Source of the DNA: Minwuiaceae bacterium
Lineage (GTDB): Bacteria; Pseudomonadota; Alphaproteobacteria; Minwuiales; Minwuiaceae
DNA: 64,000 bases
Assembly (NCBI GenBank): GCA_028278525.1
Contig: JANQEE010000013.1
Span: forward strand, 124,001-188,000
Direction of reading: 5' to 3'
The translations under genes and the position numbers were made by a program. How positions within the stretch are numbered: position 1 is the first letter of the stretch; each line of letters opens with the position of its first letter. Of this stretch, positions 50,139 through 60,593 are shown piece by piece. The notes beneath the pieces were generated by a model that saw nothing but the letters and a program-made list of their open reading frames with translations, had not been told where the DNA came from and ran no database searches.

Positions 50139-51950
50139 GTGACGGCCCTGTATTCAAAACCGATCGAAGCCTCGCCCGAGATGACCAACGGCTGGTCGCT
50201 GATGCGCCGCCTGATTGTCGACTATCTCTGGCGCTACCGGATCAGTGTCGGCGTCGGGATCGTCTGCATGGCCGTCGTGGCGGGGGCCACCGCTGCCAAC
50301 GCCTGGATGATGGAACCGGTGTTGGACAAGCTTTTCCTGGAAAAAGACACCGCTATGCTGCTGATCCTCCCGGCAATCGTCGCCGGTATCGCGGTAATCA
50401 AGGCGGCGGCGGCGTTCGGCCAGAACTACCTGATCAACGGCTCGGCGCTCCGCGTCGCGACCGACGTCCAGGCCGACGTCTACGTTCATCTGATGCGGTC
50501 CGACCTGAAACTGTTCCAGGACACCGCCAGTGGCCAGTTGCTCTCCAACTTCCTGACCGACGCGCTTTATCTCCGTCAGGCGCTCGGCAAGTCCCTGGTC
50601 GGCGTGGTCCAGGATTCGCTGATGATCGTCGCGCTGGTCGGCGTGATGTTCTTCAAGGACTGGCGACTCGCCCTGGTCGCCACCATGGTGATGCCGCTTG
50701 CCGTCTTTCCGCTTGGCCGGCTCGGCAGCCGGGTGCGTAAGGCCTCGAAACAGATTCAGGAACGCAGCGGCACCCTGGCGGAGCATCTCGACACCACCTT
50801 CGGCGGCGTTCGCGACGTTAAGTCCTACGGAATGGAGGATTTCGAGACCGTCCGCGCCAAAAAGGCGATCCGCAGCCGCCGCAACGCCATGATGAAGGCG
50901 GTCCGCGTGCGCGCCATCGTCGTACCGATCACAGAAATGCTCGGCGGCATCGCCGTCGCCCTGGTCATCCTCTACGGCGGCAGCCGGGTTATCGACGGCG
51001 AACTGACGCCCGGCGCCTTCTTTTCCTTCATGACGGCGCTGGTGCTCGCCTACGCGCCGCTAAAAGACCTCGCCAACCTGAACGCCGCCCTGCAGATGGG
51101 CATCGCCGCCGCACAGCGGCTGTTCGCCCTGCTCGACCGGTTTCCCCAGATCGAAGACAAACCGGGCGCCAAACCGCTGCAGGTGAAAGGCGGCGCGCTT
51201 CGCTTTGAACATACCGGCTTCGGCTACCGTGCCGACTCGGCCGCGTTGGAGGACGTCAGTTTCGAGGTCGGCGCCGGAGAGACGGTCGCGCTGGTCGGCC
51301 CGTCCGGGGCCGGCAAGAGCACGATCCTCAGCCTGATCCCCCGCTTCTTCGACGTCGAAAGCGGCAAGATCGTCATCGACGGCATGGATATCCGCGACGT
51401 CACCATACGCTCGCTCAGAAGCGCCGTCGGCCTGGTCGCCCAGGACGCCGCTCTGTTCGCCGACACGATCCGCGCCAACATCGGTTACGGCAAACCGGAT
51501 GCCACGGACGAGGAAATCGAGGCGGCGGCTCGTAACGCCAACGCCCACGACTTCATCCTGAAATTGCCGGAAGGCTACGACACGGTGGTCGGTAGTGGCG
51601 GCCAGATCCTCTCGGGCGGCCAGCGCCAGCGCATCACCATCGCCCGCGCCATGCTGAAGAATGCGCCGATCCTGCTGCTCGACGAGGCCACCAGCGCACT
51701 GGACAGCGAAGCCGAACGCAAGGTCCAGGATGCCTTGAAGCGTCTCACCAAGGACCGCACCACCCTGGTCGTCGCGCACCGTCTCTCAACGGTCGTGCAT
51801 GCCGACCGGATTGTGGTGATCGAGAACGGCCGGGTCGTCGAGACCGGCCCGCACGCGGACCTGCTCGCCAAGGGAGGCCGCTATGCGGACATCTATACCG
51901 CGCAGTTCCTCGGCCGGCAGGAACAGGCGAAAGCCGCCGCCGGCGAGTAA
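50139..51950 (+). CDS. ABC transporter, fused membrane and ATPase (MsbA-like)
   Basis: 603 residues. Six membrane helices (about 25-310), then an ATPase with Walker A GPSGAGKST near 387-395, signature LSGGQRQR near 489-496 and Walker B ILLLDEATSALD. The D-loop and switch His (VAHRLS) are intact. Export of lipid or a lipid-like compound is likely. The GTG start at 50139 is uncertain; ATG 50181 is an alternative. Confidence 0.92.
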   Translation: MTALYSKPIEASPEMTNGWSLMRRLIVDYLWRYRISVGVGIVCMAVVAGATAANAWMMEPVLDKLFLEKDTAMLLILPAIVAGIAVIKAAAAFGQNYLINGSALRVATDVQADVYVHLMRSDLKLFQDTASGQLLSNFLTDALYLRQALGKSLVGVVQDSLMIVALVGVMFFKDWRLALVATMVMPLAVFPLGRLGSRVRKASKQIQERSGTLAEHLDTTFGGVRDVKSYGMEDFETVRAKKAIRSRRNAMMKAVRVRAIVVPITEMLGGIAVALVILYGGSRVIDGELTPGAFFSFMTALVLAYAPLKDLANLNAALQMGIAAAQRLFALLDRFPQIEDKPGAKPLQVKGGALRFEHTGFGYRADSAALEDVSFEVGAGETVALVGPSGAGKSTILSLIPRFFDVESGKIVIDGMDIRDVTIRSLRSAVGLVAQDAALFADTIRANIGYGKPDATDEEIEAAARNANAHDFILKLPEGYDTVVGSGGQILSGGQRQRITIARAMLKNAPILLLDEATSALDSEAERKVQDALKRLTKDRTTLVVAHRLSTVVHADRIVVIENGRVVETGPHADLLAKGGRYADIYTAQFLGRQEQAKAAAGE

Positions 51951-51953
51951 CGT

Positions 51954-52769
51954 CTAGCTGCTTGGCATCGGCCCGACCAACAGCGACGGGTCGAGCCGTT
52001 CCTTGAACCAGTTGATGCGCCAGTCGAGATGCGGCCCGGTCGAGCGTCCGGTGCTGCCGACAGTGCCGATGCTGTCGCCGCCGCCGACCCGGTCGCCGAC
52101 TTTCACCGTGACGTCCTTGAGATGGGAATACACCGACGTCACACCATGCCCGTGATCCAGCATCACCGTACCGCCGGTAAAGAACAGGTCGCGCTCCGCC
52201 ATCCGCACGATACCCGGCGCCGGCGCCACCACCGGGTCGCCGGCCGGGGCCGCAATATCGATGCCGTAATGCGGGCGCCGCGGTTCGCCGTTCAGGATGC
52301 GCTGGCTGCCGTAGACGCCGCTGATCCGCCCCAGCGTCGGCCATCGCCAGCCACTGGCGAACAGGGCTTCCGGCGTGTCCAGCGCGCGGACCTCCGCAAT
52401 CCGTTTGTTCTCCGCCCGGATCCGTTTCAGGTCGGTCTGGTTCGGCGTGACCTTGCGCTTCGGCAACCCGTCGATCCGCTGAATCCTGTACTCGCGCGGC
52501 TTGATCGAAAGCGCCCGCTTTTCGCTGCCGCCGCCGGGATAGCGGACGGTCAGTTCGGCCGCCGGGCCGTGGTCCCGGCCGAAGCCGATAACAAAGCGGC
52601 CGTCGGGCGCAACCCGCACCGTCTGCTTGCCCAACCGCACCTCGGCGCCCGGATCGGTCCGGCCCTGCGCCATCCCGCCCTGCACGAAGTTGCCGTCGAT
52701 CTCGAGCGTGCCGGCGCTGCTTTCGGCGGTAACGAAAATGGCAAGAACGGCGATAAGAACTCTAATCAT
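51954..52769 (-). CDS. Exported M23 family metallopeptidase
   Basis: 271 residues with a signal peptide (about 1-19). The lysostaphin-like site is PHYGIDIAAPAGDP near 166-179 (H-x3-D) and HLDW in GPHLDWRIN near 248-256; the region before it has a beta-rich domain. It probably cuts peptidoglycan cross-links or activates amidases. The ATG overlaps the DUF2093 stop (ATGA). Part of a xseA-DUF2093-M23 operon typical of alphaproteobacteria. Confidence 0.91.
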   Translation of the reverse strand: MIRVLIAVLAIFVTAESSAGTLEIDGNFVQGGMAQGRTDPGAEVRLGKQTVRVAPDGRFVIGFGRDHGPAAELTVRYPGGGSEKRALSIKPREYRIQRIDGLPKRKVTPNQTDLKRIRAENKRIAEVRALDTPEALFASGWRWPTLGRISGVYGSQRILNGEPRRPHYGIDIAAPAGDPVVAPAPGIVRMAERDLFFTGGTVMLDHGHGVTSVYSHLKDVTVKVGDRVGGGDSIGTVGSTGRSTGPHLDWRINWFKERLDPSLLVGPMPSS

Positions 52770-52966
52770 GACCGGTGCCGCCTCTCCGCCTCGGTCGCCG
52801 CGACGGCGTCCGAATAGGCCTCCTGCCGCGCCACCGACCAATATCTCAGCTCATCCAGGGCGATCTTGGCGCCGGTCACGGCACAGGTGACGAATGCGCC
52901 CGGCTCGCGCAATTGAAACTGCGCATCGTCGTATCGGATGATGGCTTCCCGTTGCGGCAGGTCCAT
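52766..52966 (-). CDS. DUF2093 protein
   Basis: 66 residues. REAIIRYDDAQFQLREPGAF near 6-25 and CAVTGAKIALDELRYWSVAR near 28-47 are characteristic of DUF2093, a small alphaproteobacterial family of unknown role usually next to xseA. It begins 12 bases after the xseA stop and overlaps the M23 gene by ATGA. Confidence 0.88.
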   Translation of the reverse strand: MDLPQREAIIRYDDAQFQLREPGAFVTCAVTGAKIALDELRYWSVARQEAYSDAVAATEAERRHRS

Positions 52967-52978
52967 CGTGTCACACTC

Positions 52979-54430
<1,452 letters not shown>

Positions 54431-54549
54431 CGATTTAGGCCTTCCGGCGCGTTTTCTCTTGCATGGCCGCTATGTTACAAGGAAACGGCCGCAGCCTAGA
54501 AAGCGGTCATATAACACAAAACGGGAATCAGGCGAGGCGAGACGGACGT

Positions 54550-55848
54550 ATGAACGTTCTGGTAGTCGGGTCGGGCGGCCGCGAGCACGCACTCTGCTGG
54601 AGCCTTGGGGCGTCGCCGCTGGTCGACCAACTGTTCTGCGCGCCGGGCAATGGCGGCATCGCCGAACACGCGCGCTGCATCGACATCGACGTGATGGATT
54701 TCGACGGCCTGATCGGCTTCTGCCGGTCTGAAAGCGTCGAGCTGGTCGTCGTCGGTCCGGAAGCGCCGCTGGTCGCCGGCATCGTCGACCGCATGGCCGA
54801 AGCCGGCATCAAGGCGTTCGGCCCCAACGCAGCAGCAGCCGCGATCGAGGGGTCGAAGGGCTTCTCCAAGGATCTCTGCCACAAATACGACATCCCCACC
54901 GCCGACTACGGCCGTTTTACCGACGCGGACGCCGCCAAGGACTACATTCGCGCGCGGGGCGCACCGATTGTGGTTAAAGCCGACGGCCTCGCCGCCGGCA
55001 AGGGCGTGACCGTGGCGGCTAGCGTGGAAGAGGCCGAATCGGCCGTCGACGCCGCCTTCGCAGGCCAGTTCGGCGAAGCGGGCCAGGAATTGGTGATCGA
55101 AGAATTCCTCACCGGCGAGGAGGCAAGCTTCCACGTTCTGGTCGACGGTGAAAATGTCGTGCCTCTGGCGTCCGCCCAGGACCATAAGGCAGCCTATGAC
55201 GGCGACATCGGGCCGAACACCGGCGGCATGGGCGCCTACTCACCGGCGCCTGTGGTAAGCGACGCGCTCGCTGCCGAGATCATGGACAAAGTCGTCCGCC
55301 CGACCGTCGCGGCGATGAAGGCCGAGGGTCGCCCCTATAAAGGCGTCCTGTATTGCGGCCTGATGATCTGCGCCGACGGCCCGAAGGTCATCGAATACAA
55401 TTGCCGATTCGGCGACCCGGAATGCCAGGTGATTCTCGCCCGGCTTATGTCGGACCTGCTGCCGGCCCTGCTCGCCGCCACCGACGGCGTACTGGATAAC
55501 TTCGATCTCCGCTGGTACCCGGACCCGGCCCTGACCGTCGTGATGGCCGCCCAGGGCTATCCCGGTGCTTACGAGAAGGGGACCGAAATCCGCAATCTCG
55601 GCCCGGCGTCCGACCTGCCCGGCATAACCATCTTTCATGCCGGCACCAGATCGGATGGCAACCGTATCACCGCCAACGGCGGACGGGTGCTGGGCGTTAC
55701 CGCGCGTGGCGCCACGGTGACGGAGGCGCAGGCCAGGGCCTATGATGCGGTCGACGTAGTTGACTGGCCGGACGGTTTCTGTCGCCGCGATATCGGCTGG
55801 CGCGCTGTCGCGCGCGAAGCCGATGGACAATCCGCCGAAACGGTATAA
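54550..55848 (+). CDS. purD: Phosphoribosylamine-glycine ligase (GARS)
   Basis: 432 residues. MNVLVVGSGGREHALCWSL at the start, GPEAPLVAGIVD near 72-83, PIVVKADGLAAGKGVTVA near 139-156 and GPNTGGMGAYSPAP near 223-236 are diagnostic. It joins glycine to phosphoribosylamine in purine synthesis. ATG 54550 begins at the conserved strand; upstream in-frame codons are not coding-like. Divergent from xseA with a 119-base gap. Confidence 0.96.
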   Translation: MNVLVVGSGGREHALCWSLGASPLVDQLFCAPGNGGIAEHARCIDIDVMDFDGLIGFCRSESVELVVVGPEAPLVAGIVDRMAEAGIKAFGPNAAAAAIEGSKGFSKDLCHKYDIPTADYGRFTDADAAKDYIRARGAPIVVKADGLAAGKGVTVAASVEEAESAVDAAFAGQFGEAGQELVIEEFLTGEEASFHVLVDGENVVPLASAQDHKAAYDGDIGPNTGGMGAYSPAPVVSDALAAEIMDKVVRPTVAAMKAEGRPYKGVLYCGLMICADGPKVIEYNCRFGDPECQVILARLMSDLLPALLAATDGVLDNFDLRWYPDPALTVVMAAQGYPGAYEKGTEIRNLGPASDLPGITIFHAGTRSDGNRITANGGRVLGVTARGATVTEAQARAYDAVDVVDWPDGFCRRDIGWRAVAREADGQSAETV

Positions 55849-55879
55849 TGGCAGATGCAACGGGAGAACGACTTAAGCA

Positions 55880-56947
55880 ATGAGTGAAATATCGGAGCGC
55901 TTTACGGGCACCAAGCCGGTCGACGAAAGGCTGGCGTTCGATGCGGGCGCGCTGGAAGACTACATGCGCCGGAACGTCGAAGGTTTCTCAGGGGACCTGG
56001 AAGTGCGTCAGTTCAAGGGCGGCCAGTCCAACCCGACCTACATGCTAAGCGCCGGCGGTACCGACTATGTGCTGCGCCGCAAGCCACCCGGCAAGCTGCT
56101 GCCCTCCGCCCATGCGGTCGACCGTGAATACCGGGTTATCACCGCGCTCGCGCAGACCGACGTGCCGGTCGCCCGCACCTATGCGCTCTGCGAGGACGAG
56201 TCGGTGATCGGTACCATGTTCTATATAATGGAATGCGTACACGGTCGGGTGTTCTGGGAACTAGGCCTGCCGGAGCAGGACAAGGCGGAACGCACCGCGA
56301 TCTACGATGCCGCCAACGACGTCATCGCCCGGCTGCACAATGTCGACTACGAGGCGATCGGTCTTGCCGACTACGGCCGTCCGGGCAACTACTTCGCCCG
56401 CCAGATCAGCCGCTGGACCAAGCAGTATCAGGCCTCCGAGACCGAGACTATCGACGCCATGAACAGCCTGATCGAATGGCTGCCGGAGAACATTCCGGGC
56501 GGCGACGAGACCACCATCGTCCACGGCGATTACCGCCTGGACAACATGATCTTCCACCCGACCGAGCCTCGGGTGCTGGCGGTGCTCGACTGGGAGCTCG
56601 GTACCCTCGGTCACCCGCTCGGCGACTTCGCCTATCACTGCATGTCCTGGCGGATTCCGACCGGCCTGTTCCGCGGCCTCGCCGGCCTGGACCTGGAAGC
56701 GCTCGGTATCCCGACCGAGGAGCAGTATGTCGCCGCCTATTGCAAGCGGACCGGTCGCGAAAATATCGACAACTGGGCGTTCTACATGGCGTACAACATG
56801 TTCCGACTGGCCGGCATCGCGCAGGGCATTGTCGGACGGGTACGCGACGGCACCGCGGCTAGCCAGCACGCCACCGAGATGGACGCCCGCGTGCGGCCCC
56901 TGGCCGAAATGGGCTGGGCCGAGGCACAGAAGGTAATCAACGGCTGA
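55880..56947 (+). CDS. Phosphotransferase (APH family, ACAD10/11-like)
   Basis: 355 residues, kinase-like fold. The catalytic loop VHGDYRLDNMIFHP near 214-227 and metal motif VLDWELGTLGHPLGD near 235-249 are intact. Proteins of this type are fused to or paired with acyl-CoA dehydrogenases and phosphorylate 4-hydroxyacyl-CoA. The next gene is an acyl-CoA dehydrogenase, which supports that pairing. Starts 31 bases after purD. Confidence 0.9.
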   Translation: MSEISERFTGTKPVDERLAFDAGALEDYMRRNVEGFSGDLEVRQFKGGQSNPTYMLSAGGTDYVLRRKPPGKLLPSAHAVDREYRVITALAQTDVPVARTYALCEDESVIGTMFYIMECVHGRVFWELGLPEQDKAERTAIYDAANDVIARLHNVDYEAIGLADYGRPGNYFARQISRWTKQYQASETETIDAMNSLIEWLPENIPGGDETTIVHGDYRLDNMIFHPTEPRVLAVLDWELGTLGHPLGDFAYHCMSWRIPTGLFRGLAGLDLEALGIPTEEQYVAAYCKRTGRENIDNWAFYMAYNMFRLAGIAQGIVGRVRDGTAASQHATEMDARVRPLAEMGWAEAQKVING

Positions 56948-56975
56948 ATCGCTGTTGCGATCCAGCCCGCAAGCC

Positions 56976-58091
56976 ATGAACCACGAGAGCCGAGCCGACT
57001 TGACAGAGCGCATGGCCGCGTTCGCCCGTGCCCATATCGCGCCGCGCCGCGACCTGCATACGCTCGAGTCCTTCCCGCTCGACATCTGGCGGGGCATGGC
57101 GGAAGACGGCCTGCTCGGCGTCGGCATCGCGCCCCAGCACGGCGGCACGGGCGGCGACTGGCGCGACATCTCCGCCCTGGCGCGGACCCTGTCGGCGAAG
57201 GGCGGAAATCTCGGAATCGCGATGTCATGGCTGGTGCATATCGTCGTCTCTCGCCTGATAATTGGCGGTTTCGGCACGCCGACCCAGACCGAGGCCTTGC
57301 TGCCAAAGCTGGCGCGCGGCGCGATCACGCCCTGCGTCGCGATTTCCGAACCCGGCGCCGGCGCCCATCCGAAACGGTTGTCGGCCCGCGCCGAACGGAC
57401 GGATAGCGGCTTCATGCTCAACGGCGAAAAGACCTACCTGACCAACGGCCCGATCGCCGACCTGTTCGTCGTGCTGGCGATCACGGCGGAGGTCGATCGC
57501 CGCAAGCGCTTCTCGGCCTTCCTGGTCGACAAGGACAATCCGGGTCTTAATCTGACCGAAACCCTGCCGGTCGATTTCCTGAAACCCTCGCCCCATTGCG
57601 GCATCCGCATGACAGACTGCCGCATTGCCGCCGACGCCGTACTAGGGCCGGAAGGCGAAGCGTTCGAGACCATGTCGACCGCAATGCGCACCGTGGAAGA
57701 CACCATCGGCCTCGGCTCGATGACCGGCGCCGTTGCGCACCAGATCGAGCTGCTGACGACCGCGACAATGGACGGCACCGACGACTTCGCCGCCGCGCTC
57801 GGTGCCGCCGCCGCGATGCCGGCGGGCCTTAAAGCCATCGCCGACGAGGCAGCGCGCGTCCTGGACGAAGCCGGTCCGCGCGACCCGAGGCTCGGAGAAC
57901 TCGCGGCCGCCTTTCGCGCGACCGTCCGCCATGCCGAAGAGCTGATCGGCGAAGCGCGGGTCAATGCGACGCTGGCCGATACGGGGCGGCTCGACGCCGC
58001 AACGCATGACGTGGTGAAAACGCTCGGCATCGCCGGCGCCGCGCACCGCCTGAACGACGCAAAGCGCGGCCGCGCTTATTTGAACGAGTAG
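56976..58091 (+). CDS. Acyl-CoA dehydrogenase-like protein
   Basis: 371 residues. FAD/substrate strings CVAISEPGAGAHPKRL near 113-128 and MLNGEKTYLTNGPIADLFVV near 147-166 show the family. The middle-domain motif is altered from AxTEPxAGSD to AISEPGAGAHP. No clear catalytic Glu could be assigned. ATG 56976 is preferred over an in-frame TTG seven codons upstream; neither has a clear ribosome site. Follows the phosphotransferase by 28 bases. Confidence 0.85.
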   Translation: MNHESRADLTERMAAFARAHIAPRRDLHTLESFPLDIWRGMAEDGLLGVGIAPQHGGTGGDWRDISALARTLSAKGGNLGIAMSWLVHIVVSRLIIGGFGTPTQTEALLPKLARGAITPCVAISEPGAGAHPKRLSARAERTDSGFMLNGEKTYLTNGPIADLFVVLAITAEVDRRKRFSAFLVDKDNPGLNLTETLPVDFLKPSPHCGIRMTDCRIAADAVLGPEGEAFETMSTAMRTVEDTIGLGSMTGAVAHQIELLTTATMDGTDDFAAALGAAAAMPAGLKAIADEAARVLDEAGPRDPRLGELAAAFRATVRHAEELIGEARVNATLADTGRLDAATHDVVKTLGIAGAAHRLNDAKRGRAYLNE

Positions 58092-58099
58092 GATTACCG

Positions 58100-59053
58100 A
58101 TGACCAAGCCGACCGCCAAAGCAAGCAACGACAAGCTGTCGTCCATCGACGGCATCACCGAAGGCCTCGGCTCGGTCGGCTATATCGGCACCGAGCAGAT
58201 CGCCACCGCCGTCTATCTGGCGTACCACCTGACCAAGCCGATCCTGGTGGAAGGACCGGCCGGCGTCGGCAAGACCGACCTGGCCCAGTCCACCGCCGGC
58301 TTCCTCGGCCTGCCGCTGATCCGACTGCAATGCTACGAGGGGCTCGACGAATCCAAAGCCCTTTACGAATGGAAGTACGGCAAGCAGCTCCTCTATACCC
58401 AGATCCTGAAGGAGAAGTTGGCCGACATGCTCCAGGAGGTCGACGGGCTGGAGGAGTCGCTCGCCAGGTTGCACGGCTTCAACGACATTTTCTTTTCCGA
58501 ACAGTTCCTCGAACCGCGCCCGCTGCTCAAGGCGCTGAAGCAGCAGTACGGCGCTGTGCTGCTGATAGACGAGGTCGATAAGTCGGACGAGGAGTTCGAG
58601 GCGTTCCTGCTGGAGGTCCTGTCCGACTATCAGGTCTCGGTGCCGGAGATCGGCACGGTCAAAGCGGACGTGCCGCCGCTGGTCTTCCTCACATCGAACA
58701 ACACGCGCGAGATGGGCGACGCCCTGAAGCGGCGCTGCCTGCACCTGCATATCTCGTTCCCCGACAGCAAACGCGAACAGCAGATCGTCGCCGCCCGCGT
58801 ACCCGGCATCTCCGACCGCCTGACCAAGCAACTGGTGTCGTTCGTCCATCAGCTGCGCGACCAGGATCTGAAGAAACTGCCGTCGATCAGCGAGACCGTC
58901 GACTGGGCGCGGGTCATGGTGCTGCTGCACGCCGACCGGCTGGACACCGACACGGTGCGCCGGACGCTCAACGTCCTGCTCAAATTCGAAAGCGATATCG
59001 AAGCCCTGGACAACCAGATCGGCGAGTTGACCCGCAAGGCGGCGAAGGATTAG
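58100..59053 (+). CDS. MoxR-family AAA+ ATPase (CoxD-like)
   Basis: 317 residues. Walker A GPAGVGKTDLAQ near 53-64, Walker B AVLLIDEVDKSDEEFE near 152-167 and a sensor-type TSNNTREM near 196-203. MoxR ATPases act as chaperones that insert metal or cofactor into partner enzymes, often with a VWA protein, which is encoded next. It starts eight bases after the dehydrogenase gene. A long hairpin divides it from the VWA gene. Confidence 0.92.
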   Translation: MTKPTAKASNDKLSSIDGITEGLGSVGYIGTEQIATAVYLAYHLTKPILVEGPAGVGKTDLAQSTAGFLGLPLIRLQCYEGLDESKALYEWKYGKQLLYTQILKEKLADMLQEVDGLEESLARLHGFNDIFFSEQFLEPRPLLKALKQQYGAVLLIDEVDKSDEEFEAFLLEVLSDYQVSVPEIGTVKADVPPLVFLTSNNTREMGDALKRRCLHLHISFPDSKREQQIVAARVPGISDRLTKQLVSFVHQLRDQDLKKLPSISETVDWARVMVLLHADRLDTDTVRRTLNVLLKFESDIEALDNQIGELTRKAAKD

Positions 59054-59074
59054 GCATGAAGCTCTTAAGTCGAA

Positions 59075-59143
59075 CCGCCCGCTCCCCCGTTCCAACCACC
59101 CATGAGGATACCCTTGGGGTGATTGGAACGGGGGAGCGGGCGG
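59075..59143. repeat. Very long hairpin between the MoxR and VWA genes
   Basis: Arms 59075-59101 and 59117-59143 pair over 27 positions with one mismatch, leaving a 15-base loop. The sequence is GC-rich (CCGCCCGCTCCCCCG). It lies inside a likely operon, so it may set relative expression, stop transcription in part, or be a mobile repeat. Confidence 0.75.
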
Positions 59144-59181
59144 CTTGGCGCTTCCATAAAAGACTCTAGGCAGGCGGCGCG

Positions 59182-60525
59182 GTGGATCAGACGCTCGAGA
59201 ACTTCATCAAGGCACTGCGCGGCGCCGACGTGCCGGTCTCGATCGGGGAGGCGATCGACGCGTTCAATACCGTCGATGTGGTGGGCTTAAGCGACCGCCG
59301 TATCCTGAAGAACTCGCTCGGCTCGGTGCTCGCCAAAACCGTCGAGCATCGCCGCACTTTTGACGATTGCTTCGACCTGTTTTTCGCCCGCGACCTGCCG
59401 GCCGACGGCGAGGACGGAACCGACAACGCCGAACAAAGCGAGGCGGCCGAGGCCGCCGGCGGCGACTTGATCGGCATGGTGATGGGCGGCGACGGGGCCG
59501 GCATCGCCGCCGCCATGGAAAGCGCCGCCAACCAAGTCGGCGCCTCCAATATCCAGGTCTTCACCCAGCGCGGCATCTATGCACGGCGCATCCTCGACGA
59601 AATGGGCCTGCGCACACTGGAACGGCGGATCGCCGCGTTGCGCCGCCAGGGCACACCGGAGGCCGAGGCGGAGGCGGACGCGCTGGAACAGGCGCGCACG
59701 TCCTTGCTCGGCGAGGCGCGCGCCTTTGTCGAACGGCAGTACCAGATCTACGGCGTACCTGCCTCCGACCGCCTGCGCGACGAAATGCTGGCGGAAGCGC
59801 GCCTGAGCGGACTGGAAACCCGCGACCTCGCCCGCATGCACCGGATCGTCCGACGCATGGCCAAACGGCTCGCCGCCAAGCACAGCCGCCGCCGGCGTTC
59901 CGCCAAACGCGGCCAGCTCGATATCCGCAAGATGCTGCGCGCCAACGTCGCCTACGACGGCGTACCGTTCGAGACAATCTGGAAACAGCGCCGAATCGAC
60001 CGGCCGCGCGTCGTTGCGATCTGCGACGTCAGCCGCTCGGTCGCCGCCGTCGCCCGCTTCCTTTTGCTGTTCCTCTACAGCCTGCACGAGGTGATCCCCG
60101 AGATCCGCGCCTTCGCCTTTTCCGACCGCCTGGTCGAAGTGAGCGACACCCTGGAGGGGGAAGAAATCGAACAGGCGCTGGTGCTGATCCTCGACCGCAT
60201 CGGCTTCCGCTCGACCGATTACGGCCGGGCGCTTGCCGATTTCGAGGACGGCTTCGGCGACTGGGTCGACCGCCGCACCACGGTCGTCATCATGGGCGAC
60301 GGCCGCAGCAACAACACCGACCCGCGCACCGACCTGATGCGCCAGTTGCACGACCGCGCCAAACGCGTCGTCTGGCTCAACCCGGAACCGAAGACGGTCT
60401 GGGGCAGCGGCGATTCCGAAATGCTGCGCTACCTGCCCCACTGCCACCTGGCGACCGAGTGCAATACCGTCAAACACCTGGAACGCGTCGTCGACGACCT
60501 GCTCCGAATCTACAGCACGGCGTAA
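59182..60525 (+). CDS. VWA-domain protein, CoxE-like
   Basis: 447 residues. The C-terminal von Willebrand A domain has the MIDAS string CDVSRSV near 281-287, and the N-terminal half is helical with an acidic stretch (about 78-95) and a basic KHSRRRRSAKRG near 233-244. CoxE-type proteins work with MoxR ATPases in maturing molybdenum or other metal enzymes. The start is GTG 59182, after the hairpin. The molybdenum hydroxylase of this window is 40 kb away. Confidence 0.88.
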   Translation: MDQTLENFIKALRGADVPVSIGEAIDAFNTVDVVGLSDRRILKNSLGSVLAKTVEHRRTFDDCFDLFFARDLPADGEDGTDNAEQSEAAEAAGGDLIGMVMGGDGAGIAAAMESAANQVGASNIQVFTQRGIYARRILDEMGLRTLERRIAALRRQGTPEAEAEADALEQARTSLLGEARAFVERQYQIYGVPASDRLRDEMLAEARLSGLETRDLARMHRIVRRMAKRLAAKHSRRRRSAKRGQLDIRKMLRANVAYDGVPFETIWKQRRIDRPRVVAICDVSRSVAAVARFLLLFLYSLHEVIPEIRAFAFSDRLVEVSDTLEGEEIEQALVLILDRIGFRSTDYGRALADFEDGFGDWVDRRTTVVIMGDGRSNNTDPRTDLMRQLHDRAKRVVWLNPEPKTVWGSGDSEMLRYLPHCHLATECNTVKHLERVVDDLLRIYSTA

Positions 60526-60542
60526 CGCGAGCGCCAAAAGAG

Positions 60543-60568
60543 CCCTCGCCCCCTGGAGGGGCAGAGGG
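60543..60568. terminator. Hairpin between convergent VWA and alcohol dehydrogenase genes
   Basis: A 10-bp stem with a single-base bulge and a five-base loop (CTGGA), between two convergent stops. Probable two-way terminator. No T-run. Confidence 0.4.
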
Positions 60569-60593
60569 ACAAATCAAGGCCATCGGCTGCCGC

